From the NCBI GenBank assembly GCA_965216915.1, contig CBDCGS010000011.1:434001-498000 (forward strand): a stretch of 64,000 nucleotides of DNA, given 5' to 3'. How positions within the stretch are numbered: position 1 is the first letter of the stretch; each line of letters starts with the position of its first letter. The position numbers and the translations under genes are program-made. This document shows positions 39,946 to 49,956 of this stretch, in pieces. The notes beneath the pieces were generated by a model. That model ran no database searches. It was given only the letters and a program-made list of their open reading frames with translations, and was not told the origin of the DNA. The DNA comes from CBDCGS01 sp965216915 (GTDB lineage Bacteria > Pseudomonadota > Alphaproteobacteria > UBA828).

Positions 39946-40485
39946 TTAATTGATGACGGCGACCGAGCGACGGTTCAGCGACCAGGCCTCTTCATTGTGG
40001 CCAAGCGCATAAGGTCGCTCCTTGCCGTAGGAGATCGTCCTCAACCGCGATGACGACACGCCGAGCGAAACGAGATAGTCACTCATCGCATTGGCCCGGC
40101 GTTCGCCGAGCGCGAGGTTGTACTCGCGGGTTCCGCGCTCGTCACAGTGACCCTCGATCGTGAGGTCGACCTCGGGGAAGAGCGTAAGCCATTCTGCCTG
40201 ACGCTCCAACGTGCGCCGCGCTTCCGGCGTCAGAACGGCGCTATCGAACGCGAAGAACACACGATCGCCCACGTTCTGCACGAGATCTTCCTGGCTACCG
40301 GGGATTGGACCCGTCGGGTCAAGCGCGGCGACCTGGGTGTCCTGGTTGGAACCGCCCGTGTCGGCCGTGCTCGACTGGGTGGTCTCTCCTCCATCGCCGG
40401 TACTGGATGCACTTTCCTCAGGCATACTCTCGCAAGCTGCCAGGGCGAACGCCGCCAGCAGCGGCACGATCCACTTCAATCGCAT
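39946..40485 (-). CDS. pal: Peptidoglycan-associated lipoprotein Pal
   Basis: 179-residue outer-membrane lipoprotein. Signal peptide with lipobox LAAC (Cys at residue 18), a Ser/Thr-rich linker, then an OmpA-type peptidoglycan-binding domain (VFFAFDSAVLTPEA, TIEGHCDERGTREYN, LGERRANAMSDYL). Ties the outer membrane to the wall and to TolB. Has its own candidate promoter at 40650-40678. Confidence 0.96.
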   Translation of the reverse strand: MRLKWIVPLLAAFALAACESMPEESASSTGDGGETTQSSTADTGGSNQDTQVAALDPTGPIPGSQEDLVQNVGDRVFFAFDSAVLTPEARRTLERQAEWLTLFPEVDLTIEGHCDERGTREYNLALGERRANAMSDYLVSLGVSSSRLRTISYGKERPYALGHNEEAWSLNRRSVAVIN

Positions 40486-40649
40486 TCAATCGTCCCCCTT
40501 CGGTGGATGTGTAGAGGCGTGGTGATGTCGGTGACGCAGCTGAAGGCCATCGCCTGCACGATCACAAAGCGGCAGGTTTCGGCGAGGCCACGGGAGTGTC
40601 GACGCAAGGAGTCTCGCCAAACCATTGACGCCGCCGAATGTTCGCGCGG

Positions 40650-40678
40650 ACTATATCTACGCGTCATTAAGGGATCAA
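40650..40678 (-). promoter_or_regulatory. Candidate promoter of pal
   Basis: On the minus strand TTGATC (40678-40673), exactly 17 bases, then TATAGT (40655-40650). The -35 box overlaps the last codons and stop of tolB. It would give a pal leader of about 155 bases and separate pal-cpoB expression. Confidence 0.6.
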
Positions 40679-42001
40679 GGGCGACCACGCGGGATCGGAC
40701 GCCGCGGTGGTTGTAAACAGGACGCGTTCATTTCGGCCGGTGATGTCGATGGTCACGAGTTCCGACGTATCCGGGCTGCGCGACGATTGCCGGAAGAACA
40801 TCAGCACGCGGCCGTTCGGTGCCCAGGTGGGGCCCTCCACAAGGTAGTCCTGCGACAAGATGCGCTCTCCTGTGCCGTCGGGTTTTATCACGCCGATGGA
40901 AAACTGGCCTCGGTTGCTCTTCGTGAACGCGATCAAATCTCCGCGAGGCGACCAAACGGGCGTGCCGTAACGACCGTTGCCAAACGTGATGCGCCGAACC
41001 TCGGCGCTCTGGCGCTCCATCACATAGATCTGCTGCGTGCCGCCGCGATCCGATTCGAACGCCACGAAGCGGCCGTCGGGCGAATAGGAGGGCGCGGTGT
41101 CGATCGCCGGGTTGTTCGTCAGTTTGCGCACCCGCCTTGAACGCAGATCCATCTCGTAGAGTTCCGAGTTGCCGTCTTTCGCGAACGTCATCACGACGCT
41201 GTTGCCATCGGGCGAGAAGCGCGGCGCGAAGGTCATACCGGGAAAATCGCCCAAGAGCTCCTGCTCGCCGGTGTCGATATCGCGGAGATAAACCTTCGGA
41301 ATGCCGCGCTCGTAGGAGAGATAGGTGATCTCCTGCGCGGTCGGCGAGAAGCGCGGCGTCAGCACCAAATGGTCGCCATTGGAGAGGAAGCGCAGATTGT
41401 CGCCGTCCTGATCCATGATCGCGAGTCGCTTGACGCGCCGGTCGAGCGGCCCGGTTTCCGAGATGTAGACCACGCGTGTGTCGAAATAGCCGGTCTCGCC
41501 CGTGAGCCGCTTGTAGATCTCGTCCGACATCTTGTGTGCGATGCGGCGCCACGCCTCTTCCGCACCGCTCAACCGCAAGCCGACGAGATGCTCTTCGGCG
41601 AAGACATCCCAAAGCCGAAACTCGACGCTGAGCTGCGCGCCATCGAGCCGCACTTGGCCGGTGACCAAGGCCTGCGCGTTGATGGCTCGCCAGTCGGGAA
41701 AGCGCGGCTGGATCAGCGTTTCACGCGCGCCCTGCGTGAACGACGCCGGGTCGAGCGGTCGAAACAGGCCCGAGCGCTCGAGGTTAGCGGAAACGACCTG
41801 TGCAACCTGCCGGCCGAGATCCGCCTCCGACGAGGTTTCTCCGAACAGATCGGTGACCGCCACCGGAAGCGGCTCCACCTGACCGCGGGTGATGTCGATG
41901 CGCAGCTCCGCGCGCGCCGTCACCGCCGTGCAGACCAACAACAGGAACGCGAGCGCGCCGAGCCAGTGCTGCGTTCGGCGTTTGCCGCGGGCGTCCTTCA
42001 T
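40667..42001 (-). CDS. tolB: Tol-Pal translocation protein TolB
   Basis: 444-residue periplasmic protein. Signal peptide ([16 protein letters not shown]), an N-terminal alpha/beta domain (to about residue 170) and a six-bladed beta-propeller with repeated SPDG units ([24 protein letters not shown]). The propeller binds Pal, the N-terminus TolA. Complete. Confidence 0.96.
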   Translation of the reverse strand: MKDARGKRRTQHWLGALAFLLLVCTAVTARAELRIDITRGQVEPLPVAVTDLFGETSSEADLGRQVAQVVSANLERSGLFRPLDPASFTQGARETLIQPRFPDWRAINAQALVTGQVRLDGAQLSVEFRLWDVFAEEHLVGLRLSGAEEAWRRIAHKMSDEIYKRLTGETGYFDTRVVYISETGPLDRRVKRLAIMDQDGDNLRFLSNGDHLVLTPRFSPTAQEITYLSYERGIPKVYLRDIDTGEQELLGDFPGMTFAPRFSPDGNSVVMTFAKDGNSELYEMDLRSRRVRKLTNNPAIDTAPSYSPDGRFVAFESDRGGTQQIYVMERQSAEVRRITFGNGRYGTPVWSPRGDLIAFTKSNRGQFSIGVIKPDGTGERILSQDYLVEGPTWAPNGRVLMFFRQSSRSPDTSELVTIDITGRNERVLFTTTAASDPAWSPLIP

Positions 42002-42060
42002 GGAATCAGCTCCTTCATGTCACGCGTTTGGACCAGGGTCTTTTTCCCTCGCCTCGAGTG

Positions 42061-43290
42061 CTAAACCGGCGGCCGAAACCGCATCGTGATGTCGCGCCAT
42101 TGCGGATAAAGGTCCCCATAGGGCCGAAGGGCGGTGAACGGACTCGCCTTGAGCACGGCACGCCGCGCGCTCTCCGCCATCGTGCGCATGTTGCTGTCTT
42201 GCTCGCTCGACACGATGTCGGCGCTGACCACGCTGCCGTCCGGCTGCAAGCGGATGCGGATCGTGACGATCAGCTCGCCCGCGTCGCGCACGCCCGCCGG
42301 CACGCTCCAGTTCGCCTCCACCTTACTGCGGATGGCGTCGGCGATCGTCGCGCGGAGCGGCCCCTCCAACAGCGCAAATTGACGCTCATCCGGCTCCTCG
42401 CCCCGCGAGGGATCGCCCTCGGCGACGCGTTGGAGGAGCGATTCGAACGTGTCCGGCTCCTCGGCCGCTGGCGCGGGCGCAGGCTCGACTGCCGCGGGCG
42501 CCGTAGGCGCGGGCTCAGGCTCGCCATCGGCGATGCTTGCGAGAAGCGAATCGAACGCCGGCTTTTCTTGTTTTGGCTTCGCTACCGGACGCGGCGGGGC
42601 GTCCGGCGGCGTTTCAGGTTGCGGCTTGGCAAGCGGTTGAGCCGGCTCGGGTTCTGGTTCGGGTTCTGGTTCGGGTTCGGGCTCGGGTTCCGGCTCCTCG
42701 ACGACTTGCGGCTCGGGTTCTGGCTCCGGTTCCGGCTCCGCGACGGGCTCGGGCTTCACGACCGGCTCGGGCTCGGGCTCGGCGACCGGCTCAGGCTCCG
42801 GTGGCGCCGGCTCGACCACGGGTTCCGGTTCCGGCTCAGGCTTGACCGCGGGCTCCGGTTCAACGACCGGCTCGGGCTCCGGCGCGTCCTCAACAGGCGT
42901 TTCCGGCGCCAGCGCGGCGACCTCCGTTTCCGTCGGTACGAAGGCTTCCTCAGGTTCGGGCTCGGGTTCCGGCTCCGGCGCGAGGACGACCTCGGGCTCC
43001 GGCTCCGGCTCTGGCTCGGGTTCCGGCTCCTCCACAATCTCGGGTTCGGGTTCCGGTTCTGGCTCGACCTCGGGCTCGGGCACCGGCTCGGGATCTGGCG
43101 CCCGCGCAGGCGGGGTCGGTGCGGAATCGGGTGCGCTGGTGACGGCGGCAATCTCGATCGTCCCGGTCAGCACGGGCGATTGGTTGACCTCGAGCCTCTC
43201 CGGATCGAACAACGCGGGCAGACCAAACACGCCGGCGACGATGACGGCGCCGTGAAGCAGCAGCGAAAGGATCCAGCCCTGCCGGCTCAT
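42061..43290 (-). CDS. tolA: TolA with Pro-Glu repeat linker
   Basis: 409 residues. One N-terminal membrane helix ([19 protein letters not shown]) anchors it; about residues 60-240 are almost only Pro and Glu (EPEPEPEP runs), replacing the Ala/Lys/Glu-rich helical domain II of E. coli TolA; the C-terminal domain (about 310-409: [27 protein letters not shown]) is the TonB/TolA-like module. The start overlaps tolR by four bases. Role: spans the periplasm and passes TolQR energy to TolB-Pal. Confidence 0.93.
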   Translation of the reverse strand: MSRQGWILSLLLHGAVIVAGVFGLPALFDPERLEVNQSPVLTGTIEIAAVTSAPDSAPTPPARAPDPEPVPEPEVEPEPEPEPEIVEEPEPEPEPEPEPEVVLAPEPEPEPEPEEAFVPTETEVAALAPETPVEDAPEPEPVVEPEPAVKPEPEPEPVVEPAPPEPEPVAEPEPEPVVKPEPVAEPEPEPEPEPQVVEEPEPEPEPEPEPEPEPEPAQPLAKPQPETPPDAPPRPVAKPKQEKPAFDSLLASIADGEPEPAPTAPAAVEPAPAPAAEEPDTFESLLQRVAEGDPSRGEEPDERQFALLEGPLRATIADAIRSKVEANWSVPAGVRDAGELIVTIRIRLQPDGSVVSADIVSSEQDSNMRTMAESARRAVLKASPFTALRPYGDLYPQWRDITMRFRPPV

Positions 43291-43838
43291 CGATCCCGGT
43301 GCTGATGCGGGAGCGCGGCCAGGCGATCCGGCGTGTCGGCCGCCGTTTGGGGCGCTCCCTCGGGCGGGTCGACGGCCTCGATCCCCTTCGGCGGCTCGCC
43401 GATCAGCTTGTACTTGGTCAAGCCAGCCGTCGTCGCCGAGTGCAGGACCTCCAGCACCTGGCCGTAGCGCCCCTGATCGTCGCCGTAGAGATAGATGACC
43501 ACATCGGGTTGGCTCTCGGCGATCGCCTGCAATTTCGGCCCAAGCTCCTGGACGGAAACCTGCTCCGTGTCTTCACCCAGCTGGATCGTGACCGCACCAT
43601 TGCGCGCCACCAGGAGATAAAGCGGCACTTCATCCGGCGTCAGGGCGGGTGCGTCCACCTCGGGCAGCTCGACATCGCTCAAATCGAGCTCCACCCCGAT
43701 GGTGAGCAGCGGCGCGGTGATCATGAAGATCACGAGCAGCACCAGCATCACGTCGACGAACGGCGTGACGTTGATCTGGCTCATCGGCGGGCGTTTGCGG
43801 CGCCGCCGCGTCGTTGCCCCGTCGGCGATGGTGCCCAT
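43287..43838 (-). CDS. tolR: TolR proton-channel subunit
   Basis: 183-residue ExbD/TolR protein. One membrane helix ([22 protein letters not shown]) holds the proton-carrying Asp in FVDVMLVLL, followed by a periplasmic domain (LYLYGDDQ-like, [13 protein letters not shown]). The last about 30 residues are Pro/Ala-rich and non-conserved. The ATG shares one base with the tolQ stop (TGATG). Confidence 0.95.
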   Translation of the reverse strand: MGTIADGATTRRRRKRPPMSQINVTPFVDVMLVLLVIFMITAPLLTIGVELDLSDVELPEVDAPALTPDEVPLYLLVARNGAVTIQLGEDTEQVSVQELGPKLQAIAESQPDVVIYLYGDDQGRYGQVLEVLHSATTAGLTKYKLIGEPPKGIEAVDPPEGAPQTAADTPDRLAALPHQHRDR

Positions 43839-44536
43839 CAGGCCGTGCGCTCCTCGAGCTGACGTCCGAGCAACGCCCTAAACTCGGTGCCGAAGGATTC
43901 GAGCCGTGTGCTGTAGCGTTCGAGATCGCTGTTGAGCTTGTTGTAGGCGATGACCGCCGGGATCGCCGCCACCAAGCCGAGCGCGGTCGCGAACAGCGCC
44001 TCCGCAATCCCGGGCGCGACGATCGCGAGCGAGGTGTTCTTGCTGAGTCCGATCGACTGGAAGCTGTTCATGATGCCCCAGACGGTGCCGAACAGGCCGA
44101 CGAAGGGCGCCGTCGAGCCCACCGTCGCGAGAAAGCTCAGATAGCGTTCGAGCTGATCCAGCTCGCGGTTCAGCGTCACGTCCATCGCGTGCGTGATGCG
44201 CTGCTGCAGGCCTTCGAGGCGATCCGGCGTCACGCGGCTGCCGCGGCTCGCGAAACGCCGCCACTCCTCCATCGCAGCCGAGAAGATCATGGCCATCGGA
44301 TGGCCCGGCTCGTCGCCGACATCGTCATACATCTGCTCGAGCGAGCCGCCCGACCAGAAATCGCGCTCGAATTCCTCGGCGAGGCGTCGCACGCGTCGGA
44401 ACCGGATGATCTTGTCGAAGATCACCGACCAGCTCCAAAGCGAGGCGACCGCGAGCAGAACGATCACCGCCTTCACGACGATATCGGCGTCGAGGAAGAG
44501 ATCGAGCGGCGAGAGGTTGAGGACTTCGGTCTCCAT
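43838..44536 (-). CDS. tolQ: TolQ proton-channel subunit
   Basis: 232 residues with three membrane helices; the cytoplasmic part holds LDQLERYLSFLATVGSTAPFVGLFGTVWGIM in outline (TVGSTAPFVGLFGTVWG is visible). Pentamer partner of TolR, converting proton motive force into Tol-Pal motion during division. Eight bases after ybgC. Confidence 0.96.
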   Translation of the reverse strand: METEVLNLSPLDLFLDADIVVKAVIVLLAVASLWSWSVIFDKIIRFRRVRRLAEEFERDFWSGGSLEQMYDDVGDEPGHPMAMIFSAAMEEWRRFASRGSRVTPDRLEGLQQRITHAMDVTLNRELDQLERYLSFLATVGSTAPFVGLFGTVWGIMNSFQSIGLSKNTSLAIVAPGIAEALFATALGLVAAIPAVIAYNKLNSDLERYSTRLESFGTEFRALLGRQLEERTA

Positions 44537-44544
44537 CTATCTCC

Positions 44545-45033
44545 TCATCCTTCGGTGGCATGGCCGTGCTGGAACGGACGCAGAGCCTCGGCCAATGGTG
44601 CGGGCAGCCTGGCGGCGCGCCCGTCGCGCGTGATGACACCCAGGCGGAGCGCGATCTCGACCAGGACCTGCCGGTCGCGCATCACCCGCTGCAGCGCATC
44701 GATGCTCGCACCGCCGAGGCGCTCGATATGCGTGCACACCTCGATCACGTCGTCGAGCTGGGCCGGCGATCGGAAATCGACGGTGCAGCGCCGCACCACG
44801 AAGGCGAGCCCGTGCGCGGCCAACAGATCGGTGTGAGAGATACCGGCGAGGCGCATCATCTCGGTGCGCGCGCGCTCCGCGAATTTCAGATAGTTGGCGT
44901 AATACACGATCCCCGCCGCGTCGGTATCCTCATAAAACACGCGGAGCGGATAAAAATGCGCGCCGGCCTCGAGTCGCCCGCTCAGAGCGGGTGCATCGTC
45001 CCCGCGCGGGAGCATCGCGGCCGGCTCAGCCAT
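44545..45033 (-). CDS. ybgC: Acyl-CoA thioesterase YbgC
   Basis: 162-residue hotdog thioesterase; the catalytic Asp is in [15 protein letters not shown], with [10 protein letters not shown] after it. First gene of the Tol-Pal set. I chose ATG 45033 because GGGAAG lies seven bases upstream; a GTG two codons earlier is possible. The start lies inside the last codons of ruvB. Confidence 0.94.
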   Translation of the reverse strand: MAEPAAMLPRGDDAPALSGRLEAGAHFYPLRVFYEDTDAAGIVYYANYLKFAERARTEMMRLAGISHTDLLAAHGLAFVVRRCTVDFRSPAQLDDVIEVCTHIERLGGASIDALQRVMRDRQVLVEIALRLGVITRDGRAARLPAPLAEALRPFQHGHATEG

Positions 45034-46072
45034 CGCCACGCTTCCCTGCGCCGAGCAGGTCGAGCTGTTCGTCGGTCTCGGGTGCTGCGAGGCCCAGATG
45101 CTTAAAGCCGTGGGGCGTCATCTGGCGCCCCCGCGGCGTGCGTTGCAAGAAACCCTGCTGAATCAGGAACGGCTCGATCACGTCCTCGAGGCCGTCGCGC
45201 TGCTCGGAGAGCGCGGCCGCGATGGTGTCGATCCCGACCGGGCCGCCGCCGAAACTCTCGGCGATGCAGCGCAGATAGCGGCGGTCGAGCGAGTCGAGCC
45301 CGCGGGCATCGACCTCGAGCCGTGTGAGCGCGCGATCGGTGGTCGCCGCGTCGACCGCATCGACGCCGGCGACGGCGGCAAAGTCGCGCACGCGGCGCAG
45401 CAGACGGCCTGCGATGCGCGGTGTGCCGCGCGAGCGCGTCGCGATCTCGCGCGCACCGTCACGGGTCAGGTTGACGCCGAGGAGTGCCGCGTTGCGCGTG
45501 ACGATCTCGACGAGATCGTCGGGATCGTAGAACTCGAGACGGAGCGGGATGCCGAAGCGCTCGCGGAGCGGCGTCGTGATCAGCCCGGTCCGTGTGGTCG
45601 CGCCGACCAGGGTGAAGCGGGGCAAATCGATGCGCACCGAGCGTGCGCCGGGCCCCTCCCCGATCATAATGTCGAGCTGGTAGTCCTCCATCGCGGGATA
45701 GAGGATCTCCTCGACCGCCGGATTGAGGCGGTGGATCTCGTCGATGAACAGGACCTCGTTTTCGCCAAGGCTGGTCAGGATGGCTGCCAGGTCGCCCGCG
45801 CGCGCGATCACCGGGCCGGAGGTCGCCCGGAACCCGGTGCCGAGCTCGCGCGCCACGATTTGCGCAAGCGTGGTCTTGCCGAGGCCGGGCGGGCCGAACA
45901 GCAGCACATGGTCGAGCGCCTCGCCGCGCGCACGCGCCGCCGCGATGAACACGCGGAGATTGTCACGCACCGGCCCCTGCCCGATGAAGGCATCGAGGGT
46001 CTGCGGGCGGAGCGAGAGCTCGTCGGTGTCATCTCCGACCGGTGCCGCAGAGACCGCGCGCGGCTCGCTCAT
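45026..46072 (-). CDS. ruvB: Holliday junction helicase RuvB
   Basis: 348-residue AAA+ motor that drives branch migration with RuvA. Walker [13 protein letters not shown], Walker [10 protein letters not shown], sensor region [10 protein letters not shown] and the C-terminal winged helix (LRRTPRGR-like) are present. The ATG overlaps the ruvA stop. Confidence 0.97.
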   Translation of the reverse strand: MSEPRAVSAAPVGDDTDELSLRPQTLDAFIGQGPVRDNLRVFIAAARARGEALDHVLLFGPPGLGKTTLAQIVARELGTGFRATSGPVIARAGDLAAILTSLGENEVLFIDEIHRLNPAVEEILYPAMEDYQLDIMIGEGPGARSVRIDLPRFTLVGATTRTGLITTPLRERFGIPLRLEFYDPDDLVEIVTRNAALLGVNLTRDGAREIATRSRGTPRIAGRLLRRVRDFAAVAGVDAVDAATTDRALTRLEVDARGLDSLDRRYLRCIAESFGGGPVGIDTIAAALSEQRDGLEDVIEPFLIQQGFLQRTPRGRQMTPHGFKHLGLAAPETDEQLDLLGAGKRGDG

Positions 46073-46668
46073 TGCGAAAGCTCCTTCAGGCCGGCGGTGA
46101 TCAGCGCTTCGACGGGCGCCTCGGCGCCCAAGCTTCGCGCAGCGCTCGCGATCGCGCCGAACGCCTCGGCCCTGCGGTAGCCGAGATTGACGAGCGCCGT
46201 GATCGCATCATCGTTCGCGCCGTTTTCCGCGCCGGCCGGCGGGGTCGCGCTCGCGTCCGCCGCGCCCAGGGGCGCCTTGTCCTTGAGCTCGGCGAGGATG
46301 CGGTTGGCGAGCTTCTGTCCGACGCCGGGCGCGCGCGTCAGCTCCGCCGGATCCTGCGCCGCGATGCTCTGGGTGAGCAAGGGAACGGGTAGCGTGCTAA
46401 GGATCGCCAGAGCGAGGCGGGCGCCAACGCTCTGCACCGTCTGCAGCAACCGGAACCATTCGCGTTCGAGCCGGTCCTCGAAGCCGAAGAGGTGGATGTG
46501 ATCCTCGCGCACCACGGTCTCGATCAAGAGCGAGACCGGCTCGCCCGGGCGCGGCAGATTGCCGAGCGTGCGACTCGAGCAAAAGACGAGATAGCCGACA
46601 CCCGCGACGTCGAGCACGAGCCAGCCGTCACCGACCGAATCGAGCGTGCCGCGCAGCTTGGCGATCAT
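46069..46668 (-). CDS. ruvA: Holliday junction protein RuvA
   Basis: 199 residues. The OB domain starts [12 protein letters not shown]; the helix-hairpin-helix pair lies at about 70-130 ([30 protein letters not shown]); domain III ([10 protein letters not shown]) binds RuvB. The ATG at 46668 overlaps the restored ruvC stop as ATGA. Confidence 0.96.
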   Translation of the reverse strand: MIAKLRGTLDSVGDGWLVLDVAGVGYLVFCSSRTLGNLPRPGEPVSLLIETVVREDHIHLFGFEDRLEREWFRLLQTVQSVGARLALAILSTLPVPLLTQSIAAQDPAELTRAPGVGQKLANRILAELKDKAPLGAADASATPPAGAENGANDDAITALVNLGYRRAEAFGAIASAARSLGAEAPVEALITAGLKELSQ

Positions 46669-47206
46669 CCGGCACGCCTCCGTGTCATACGCGGCGCGCG
46701 CCGGGGCGATGCCCAGCGCATGGTGGTGCTGGTGCGATTGGCGTGGCAAATCGCCGCGGCGAGAGCGCGTCCGTGGCATCCGCCGGTGCGGCGCCGACGC
46801 CGGTGAGGAGGCGCCCGACCATCATGGCCACCTGGGTCTTGTCGGCGTGACCCGCGCCGACCAACGCCTTCTTGATTTGGTTTGCCGCATATTCGTGTAC
46901 CGGGAGCCCTGCCCGCGCGGGAACGAGCAGAACGACGCCGCGCGCCAGGCCGAGCTTGAGCGTCGAGTCGGGGTTCTTGTTGACGAAGGTCTCTTCGACC
47001 GCGGCTTCGTCGGGCCCAAACTCGTCGATAACGGCCGCCAGACCGTCGTGCAGGGTGGTCAGACGCGCCGGCACGTTCCAGCTGCTCTCGGTCTCCACGA
47101 CGCCATGCGCGATGTGTCGCATGTGGTTGCCCTCGACCTCGATCACGCCCCACCCCGTGCGACGCAAACCGGGATCGAGGCCGATGAGGCGGAGCGCGGG
47201 GTGCAT
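46665..47206 (-). pseudogene. ruvC: RuvC resolvase with C-terminal frameshift
   Basis: Holliday junction nuclease. From ATG 47206 the frame has LIGLDPGLRRTGWG, the EET catalytic Glu and the last acidic pair in DATDAL, then leaves homology and runs to 46685. In the neighbouring frame the expected end follows at once (AAAICHAN onward) and stops at 46665, overlapping ruvA as ATGA. A TC duplication (CTCTC on the minus strand, 46761-46765) explains the shift; without it the protein is 179 residues. All four catalytic acids precede the lesion, so a misfolded or active product are both possible. Confidence 0.85.
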
Positions 47207-47210
47207 AAGC

Positions 47211-47963
47211 TCAGCCCGACAGCGCCTGTATGACGTCGTCTGACACGTCGTAGTTCGCAGAAACCTGCTGAACGTCGTCGCAATCGTCGAGTGCCTCGAG
47301 CAGCCTGAACAGCGTTTCGGCGCTCGCCTCGTCGACGGGCACGGTGGTCTGGGGCTTGCGCGTGATCTGAGCAAGCTCGGGCGCGCCGAAACGCGATTCC
47401 AAGCTCTCGCTCACGTCGCTGAAGGAATCGACCGCGCACACCACCTCGTGCCCGTCTTCGTCGAGCCCACAATCGTCCGCCCCCGCCTCGAGCGCGGCCT
47501 CGAACATCGCGTCCTGGCTCGCCGCGTCGGTTGCGTAGCGGATGATGCCGACCCGTTGGAAGAGGTAGTTGACCGACCCGGATTCGCCAAGCGAGCCGCC
47601 ATGCCGGTTGAAGATCGAGCGAACCTCCGCCGCGGTGCGGTTGCGGTTGTCGGTGATCGCGTCGACCATGATGGCGACGCCGCCCGGTCCAAAGCCCTCA
47701 TAGCTCAACTCGTCGAAGGTCTCGCCCGCGCCGCCGGCACCGCTCGCCTTGTTGATCGCGCGCTGAATGTTGTCCTTCGGCACGCTCTGCGCCTTGGCGG
47801 CGGCAATCGCGGTGCGGAGACGGGGATTGGCGTCGGGATCGGGTCCTCCTGCCCGCGCGGCCACCTGGACCTCGCGCACGAGCTTCGTGAACCGCTTGGC
47901 GCGCTTCGCGTCCTGCGCGCTCTTGCGGTACATGATGTTGGCCCATTTGGAGTGTCCAGCCAT
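47211..47963 (-). CDS. yebC: YebC/PmpR family regulator
   Basis: 250 residues beginning MAGHSKWANIMYRK, the family signature, with the conserved YEGFGPGGVAIMVDAITDN and GGSLGESGSVNYLF. Members are described as transcriptional regulators or, more recently, factors that help ribosomes at polyproline stretches; the Pro-rich TolA made downstream is a suggestive context only. Adjacent to ruvC as in most Proteobacteria. Confidence 0.95.
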   Translation of the reverse strand: MAGHSKWANIMYRKSAQDAKRAKRFTKLVREVQVAARAGGPDPDANPRLRTAIAAAKAQSVPKDNIQRAINKASGAGGAGETFDELSYEGFGPGGVAIMVDAITDNRNRTAAEVRSIFNRHGGSLGESGSVNYLFQRVGIIRYATDAASQDAMFEAALEAGADDCGLDEDGHEVVCAVDSFSDVSESLESRFGAPELAQITRKPQTTVPVDEASAETLFRLLEALDDCDDVQQVSANYDVSDDVIQALSG

Positions 47964-48068
47964 CGCGGGGCTACTCCATCCGGTCGCTTGGGGTGATCAG
48001 GAATCGGGCGCCGTCTGAGTCTCTCATCGCTCTCGGTAGTGGGTCAATGTGGCGAGAATGGGGCGGCT

Positions 48069-48443
48069 TTACTCGCAGGGGAACAATTCGCCAAGGGCTT
48101 TTGCGACACCGTAGACCGCCGGCAGTTCCTTCGCGGCCGCATTCTCGTTGAACCAGCGTTCGATGTGCGAGCCGATCACCGTGAAATCGACCCTCTCGGG
48201 CGGACAAAACATGCGCCCCATCCGCGGGGCGATCGCCTCCTCGTGAAGATCCATCACACCGGCGACATAGGCGAGGCAGACGCCGGGCGCGGCGCCGGAG
48301 CACGCTTGATGAAGCGTCTCGCCCGGGGTCGTCTCGAGGGCTGCCACGGGCCTCGGGTTGGCGAGCGCGAACAGGGCGGCGCAGACCGCGGCCACGACCC
48401 CAGCGCGCGTCACCCACGTCTTTGCGTTTGCGCGTTGTCTCAA
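48069..48443 (-). CDS. Exported Rap1a/Tai-like protein
   Basis: 124 residues with a signal peptide (RAGVVAAVCAALFALANPRPVAA in part) and a small domain with four cysteines (QACSG, GVCLAYVAGVM, MFCPPERV, LFPCE), the layout of the Rap1a/Tai family, first known from Serratia T6SS immunity proteins. I chose TTG 48443: AAAGGTGG lies seven bases upstream and it overlaps the methyltransferase stop as TTGA. No T6SS effector is nearby, so an immunity role is not claimed. Confidence 0.75.
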   Translation of the reverse strand: MRQRANAKTWVTRAGVVAAVCAALFALANPRPVAALETTPGETLHQACSGAAPGVCLAYVAGVMDLHEEAIAPRMGRMFCPPERVDFTVIGSHIERWFNENAAAKELPAVYGVAKALGELFPCE

Positions 48444-49222
48444 TCGACCACCTTTCGTGCCACGAAGCGCAGGCGAGTATAGTCCGTCACCCAGCGCCCG
48501 TCCGGACATAAGCTCTCGCGGGTCAGGGCCTCGGTGCGCGCGATCACGGCCTCAACCGCCTCGGGCGGCGCGGCATCGAGAAAGTGACGCGCGAACATGT
48601 GCATCCAATCGGCGAGACCGTTCTCGCAATCGTCGAGCGGCGTCGGGCGCGCGAAATAGTGCAGATAGTCGATCTCGAGCCCGCTCTCCCGCAGCATCGC
48701 GACATAGCTCGAGGGGCGCGGAAAGAACCAGGGAAACACCACCGACTCGGCGGCGACACCCTGCTCCGCGAGCGCCTGATAAAGCGCGTCGGTGATGGTC
48801 TTGATGTTCTTGTACGCCCCCATCTCGGCCACGAAGCGCGCGTTCGGGCGCAGCGCCCGCGCCACGCAGCCGATGACGCGCGTGGGCTCGGTCATCCAAT
48901 GCAGGGCGGCGTTCGAAAACACCGCATCCACCGGTGCGTCGACGCGAAAATCATGACCATCGGCTTGGATGAAGCGCATGTCACGGTGCTGTGCCCGCGC
49001 GCGCGCCACCATGGCCGCATCGGCATCGATTCCGATCACCTGGGCGCCCCGCGCGGCGATCGCCACCGCAAGCTCGCCCGTGCCACAACCCAGATCGACG
49101 ATGATCTCACCCGGCTTTGGGTCCAACAGATCGACCATGTCGGCGCCAAACGCGGAAACGAAGCCGAACGACCGATCGTACAGCCTGGCATCCCAGCTCT
49201 CTGCGCCCGCTTGTTCGCTCAC
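48440..49222 (-). CDS. Class I SAM-dependent methyltransferase
   Basis: About 260 residues. Motif I is VDLGCGTGELAVAIA, with VIGIDADAAMV and FSNAALHWM, similar to trans-aconitate 2-methyltransferase-like enzymes; substrate unknown. The GTG at 49222 follows GGAGAGG; an in-frame ATG at 49234 is an alternative. Translationally coupled (TTGA) to the Rap1a-like gene. Confidence 0.85.
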   Translation of the reverse strand: MSEQAGAESWDARLYDRSFGFVSAFGADMVDLLDPKPGEIIVDLGCGTGELAVAIAARGAQVIGIDADAAMVARARAQHRDMRFIQADGHDFRVDAPVDAVFSNAALHWMTEPTRVIGCVARALRPNARFVAEMGAYKNIKTITDALYQALAEQGVAAESVVFPWFFPRPSSYVAMLRESGLEIDYLHYFARPTPLDDCENGLADWMHMFARHFLDAAPPEAVEAVIARTEALTRESLCPDGRWVTDYTRLRFVARKVVD

Positions 49223-49328
49223 GGTCCTCTCCATACACATTCCGTCGGCGTCGGGTTAATATTCTTTAAACCCGATCGAACCCAAACCGAAGGACGATCG
49301 CTCCTCTGATCGACCCTCTGAGCGCCAT

Positions 49329-49925
49329 GTGATGACTGCGCGGACCAAGGACGACGCGACGCCGCTGAACGGCCCGACGCTCCCCCGGCTGGATGACGAG
49401 GCGCGCGCCATGCTCGCTGCCTTCGGGCCGGTCGTCGAGGCACACCTGGACGACCTCGTGGCCGATTTCCTCGATTACCTCACAGCCTGGCCGGAAATGG
49501 CCGCGCTCAATAGCACGCCTGAGGATGCGGCGCGGCTGCGTGAGACCGAGGGCCGCCATCTCCTCAACCTCTTTTCGGGCACCTTCGACGAAGGCTACTT
49601 CGCGCGCGTCGGCCGCATGCGCGAGGCCCATGACCGGGTCGGGCTCGAGCCACGCTGGTATCTCGGCGCCTATGGCCACATTCTCAAGCGCCTGGTGGAG
49701 CTCGCGATCGAGACCTGCGGCGATGACGCGCAACGGCTGCTCGCGACGGTGAGCGCCATCAACCGGGTGGTCGAGATCGACATGGCCTATGCCGTCGCCG
49801 GCCTCGAGGCGAACCCAAACGCGAAGACTGCAACCCCGGACCCCGCCCAGCCCGGGGTCGACGGAGTCTCCGGGATTACCCGGGCGATCCTCTCACCGAA
49901 GGCGGAACGAGCATCCGGTCGCTAG
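49329..49925 (+). CDS. Stand-alone protoglobin-like sensor domain
   Basis: 198 residues. Residues about 20-165 match the globin-coupled-sensor fold, with a proximal-His candidate in MREAHDRVGLEPRWYLGAYGHIL. Such domains bind heme and sense O2 or other gases, normally fused to a kinase, cyclase or chemoreceptor; here there is no output domain, only a 30-residue Pro/Ala-rich tail. It precedes the MFS gene by 31 bases. Heme binding is inferred. Confidence 0.8.
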   Translation: MMTARTKDDATPLNGPTLPRLDDEARAMLAAFGPVVEAHLDDLVADFLDYLTAWPEMAALNSTPEDAARLRETEGRHLLNLFSGTFDEGYFARVGRMREAHDRVGLEPRWYLGAYGHILKRLVELAIETCGDDAQRLLATVSAINRVVEIDMAYAVAGLEANPNAKTATPDPAQPGVDGVSGITRAILSPKAERASGR

Positions 49926-49956
49926 CGCGCGCGAGCCGCCGGCCTCGCGGCGCGGC

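Noticed and set aside
42640..43100. Dense short repeats that might look like a CRISPR or minisatellite
   Set aside because: In frame they are (Pro-Glu)n codons of TolA; no spacer-repeat periodicity.
42028..43305. Long plus-strand frame opposite tolA, rich in Arg, Leu, Gly and Phe
   Set aside because: It is the antisense reading of the TolA Pro-Glu repeats; no homology and no ribosome site.
48069..48443. T6SS immunity gene
   Set aside because: No effector, VgrG or Hcp gene in the neighbourhood; only the domain layout is shared.
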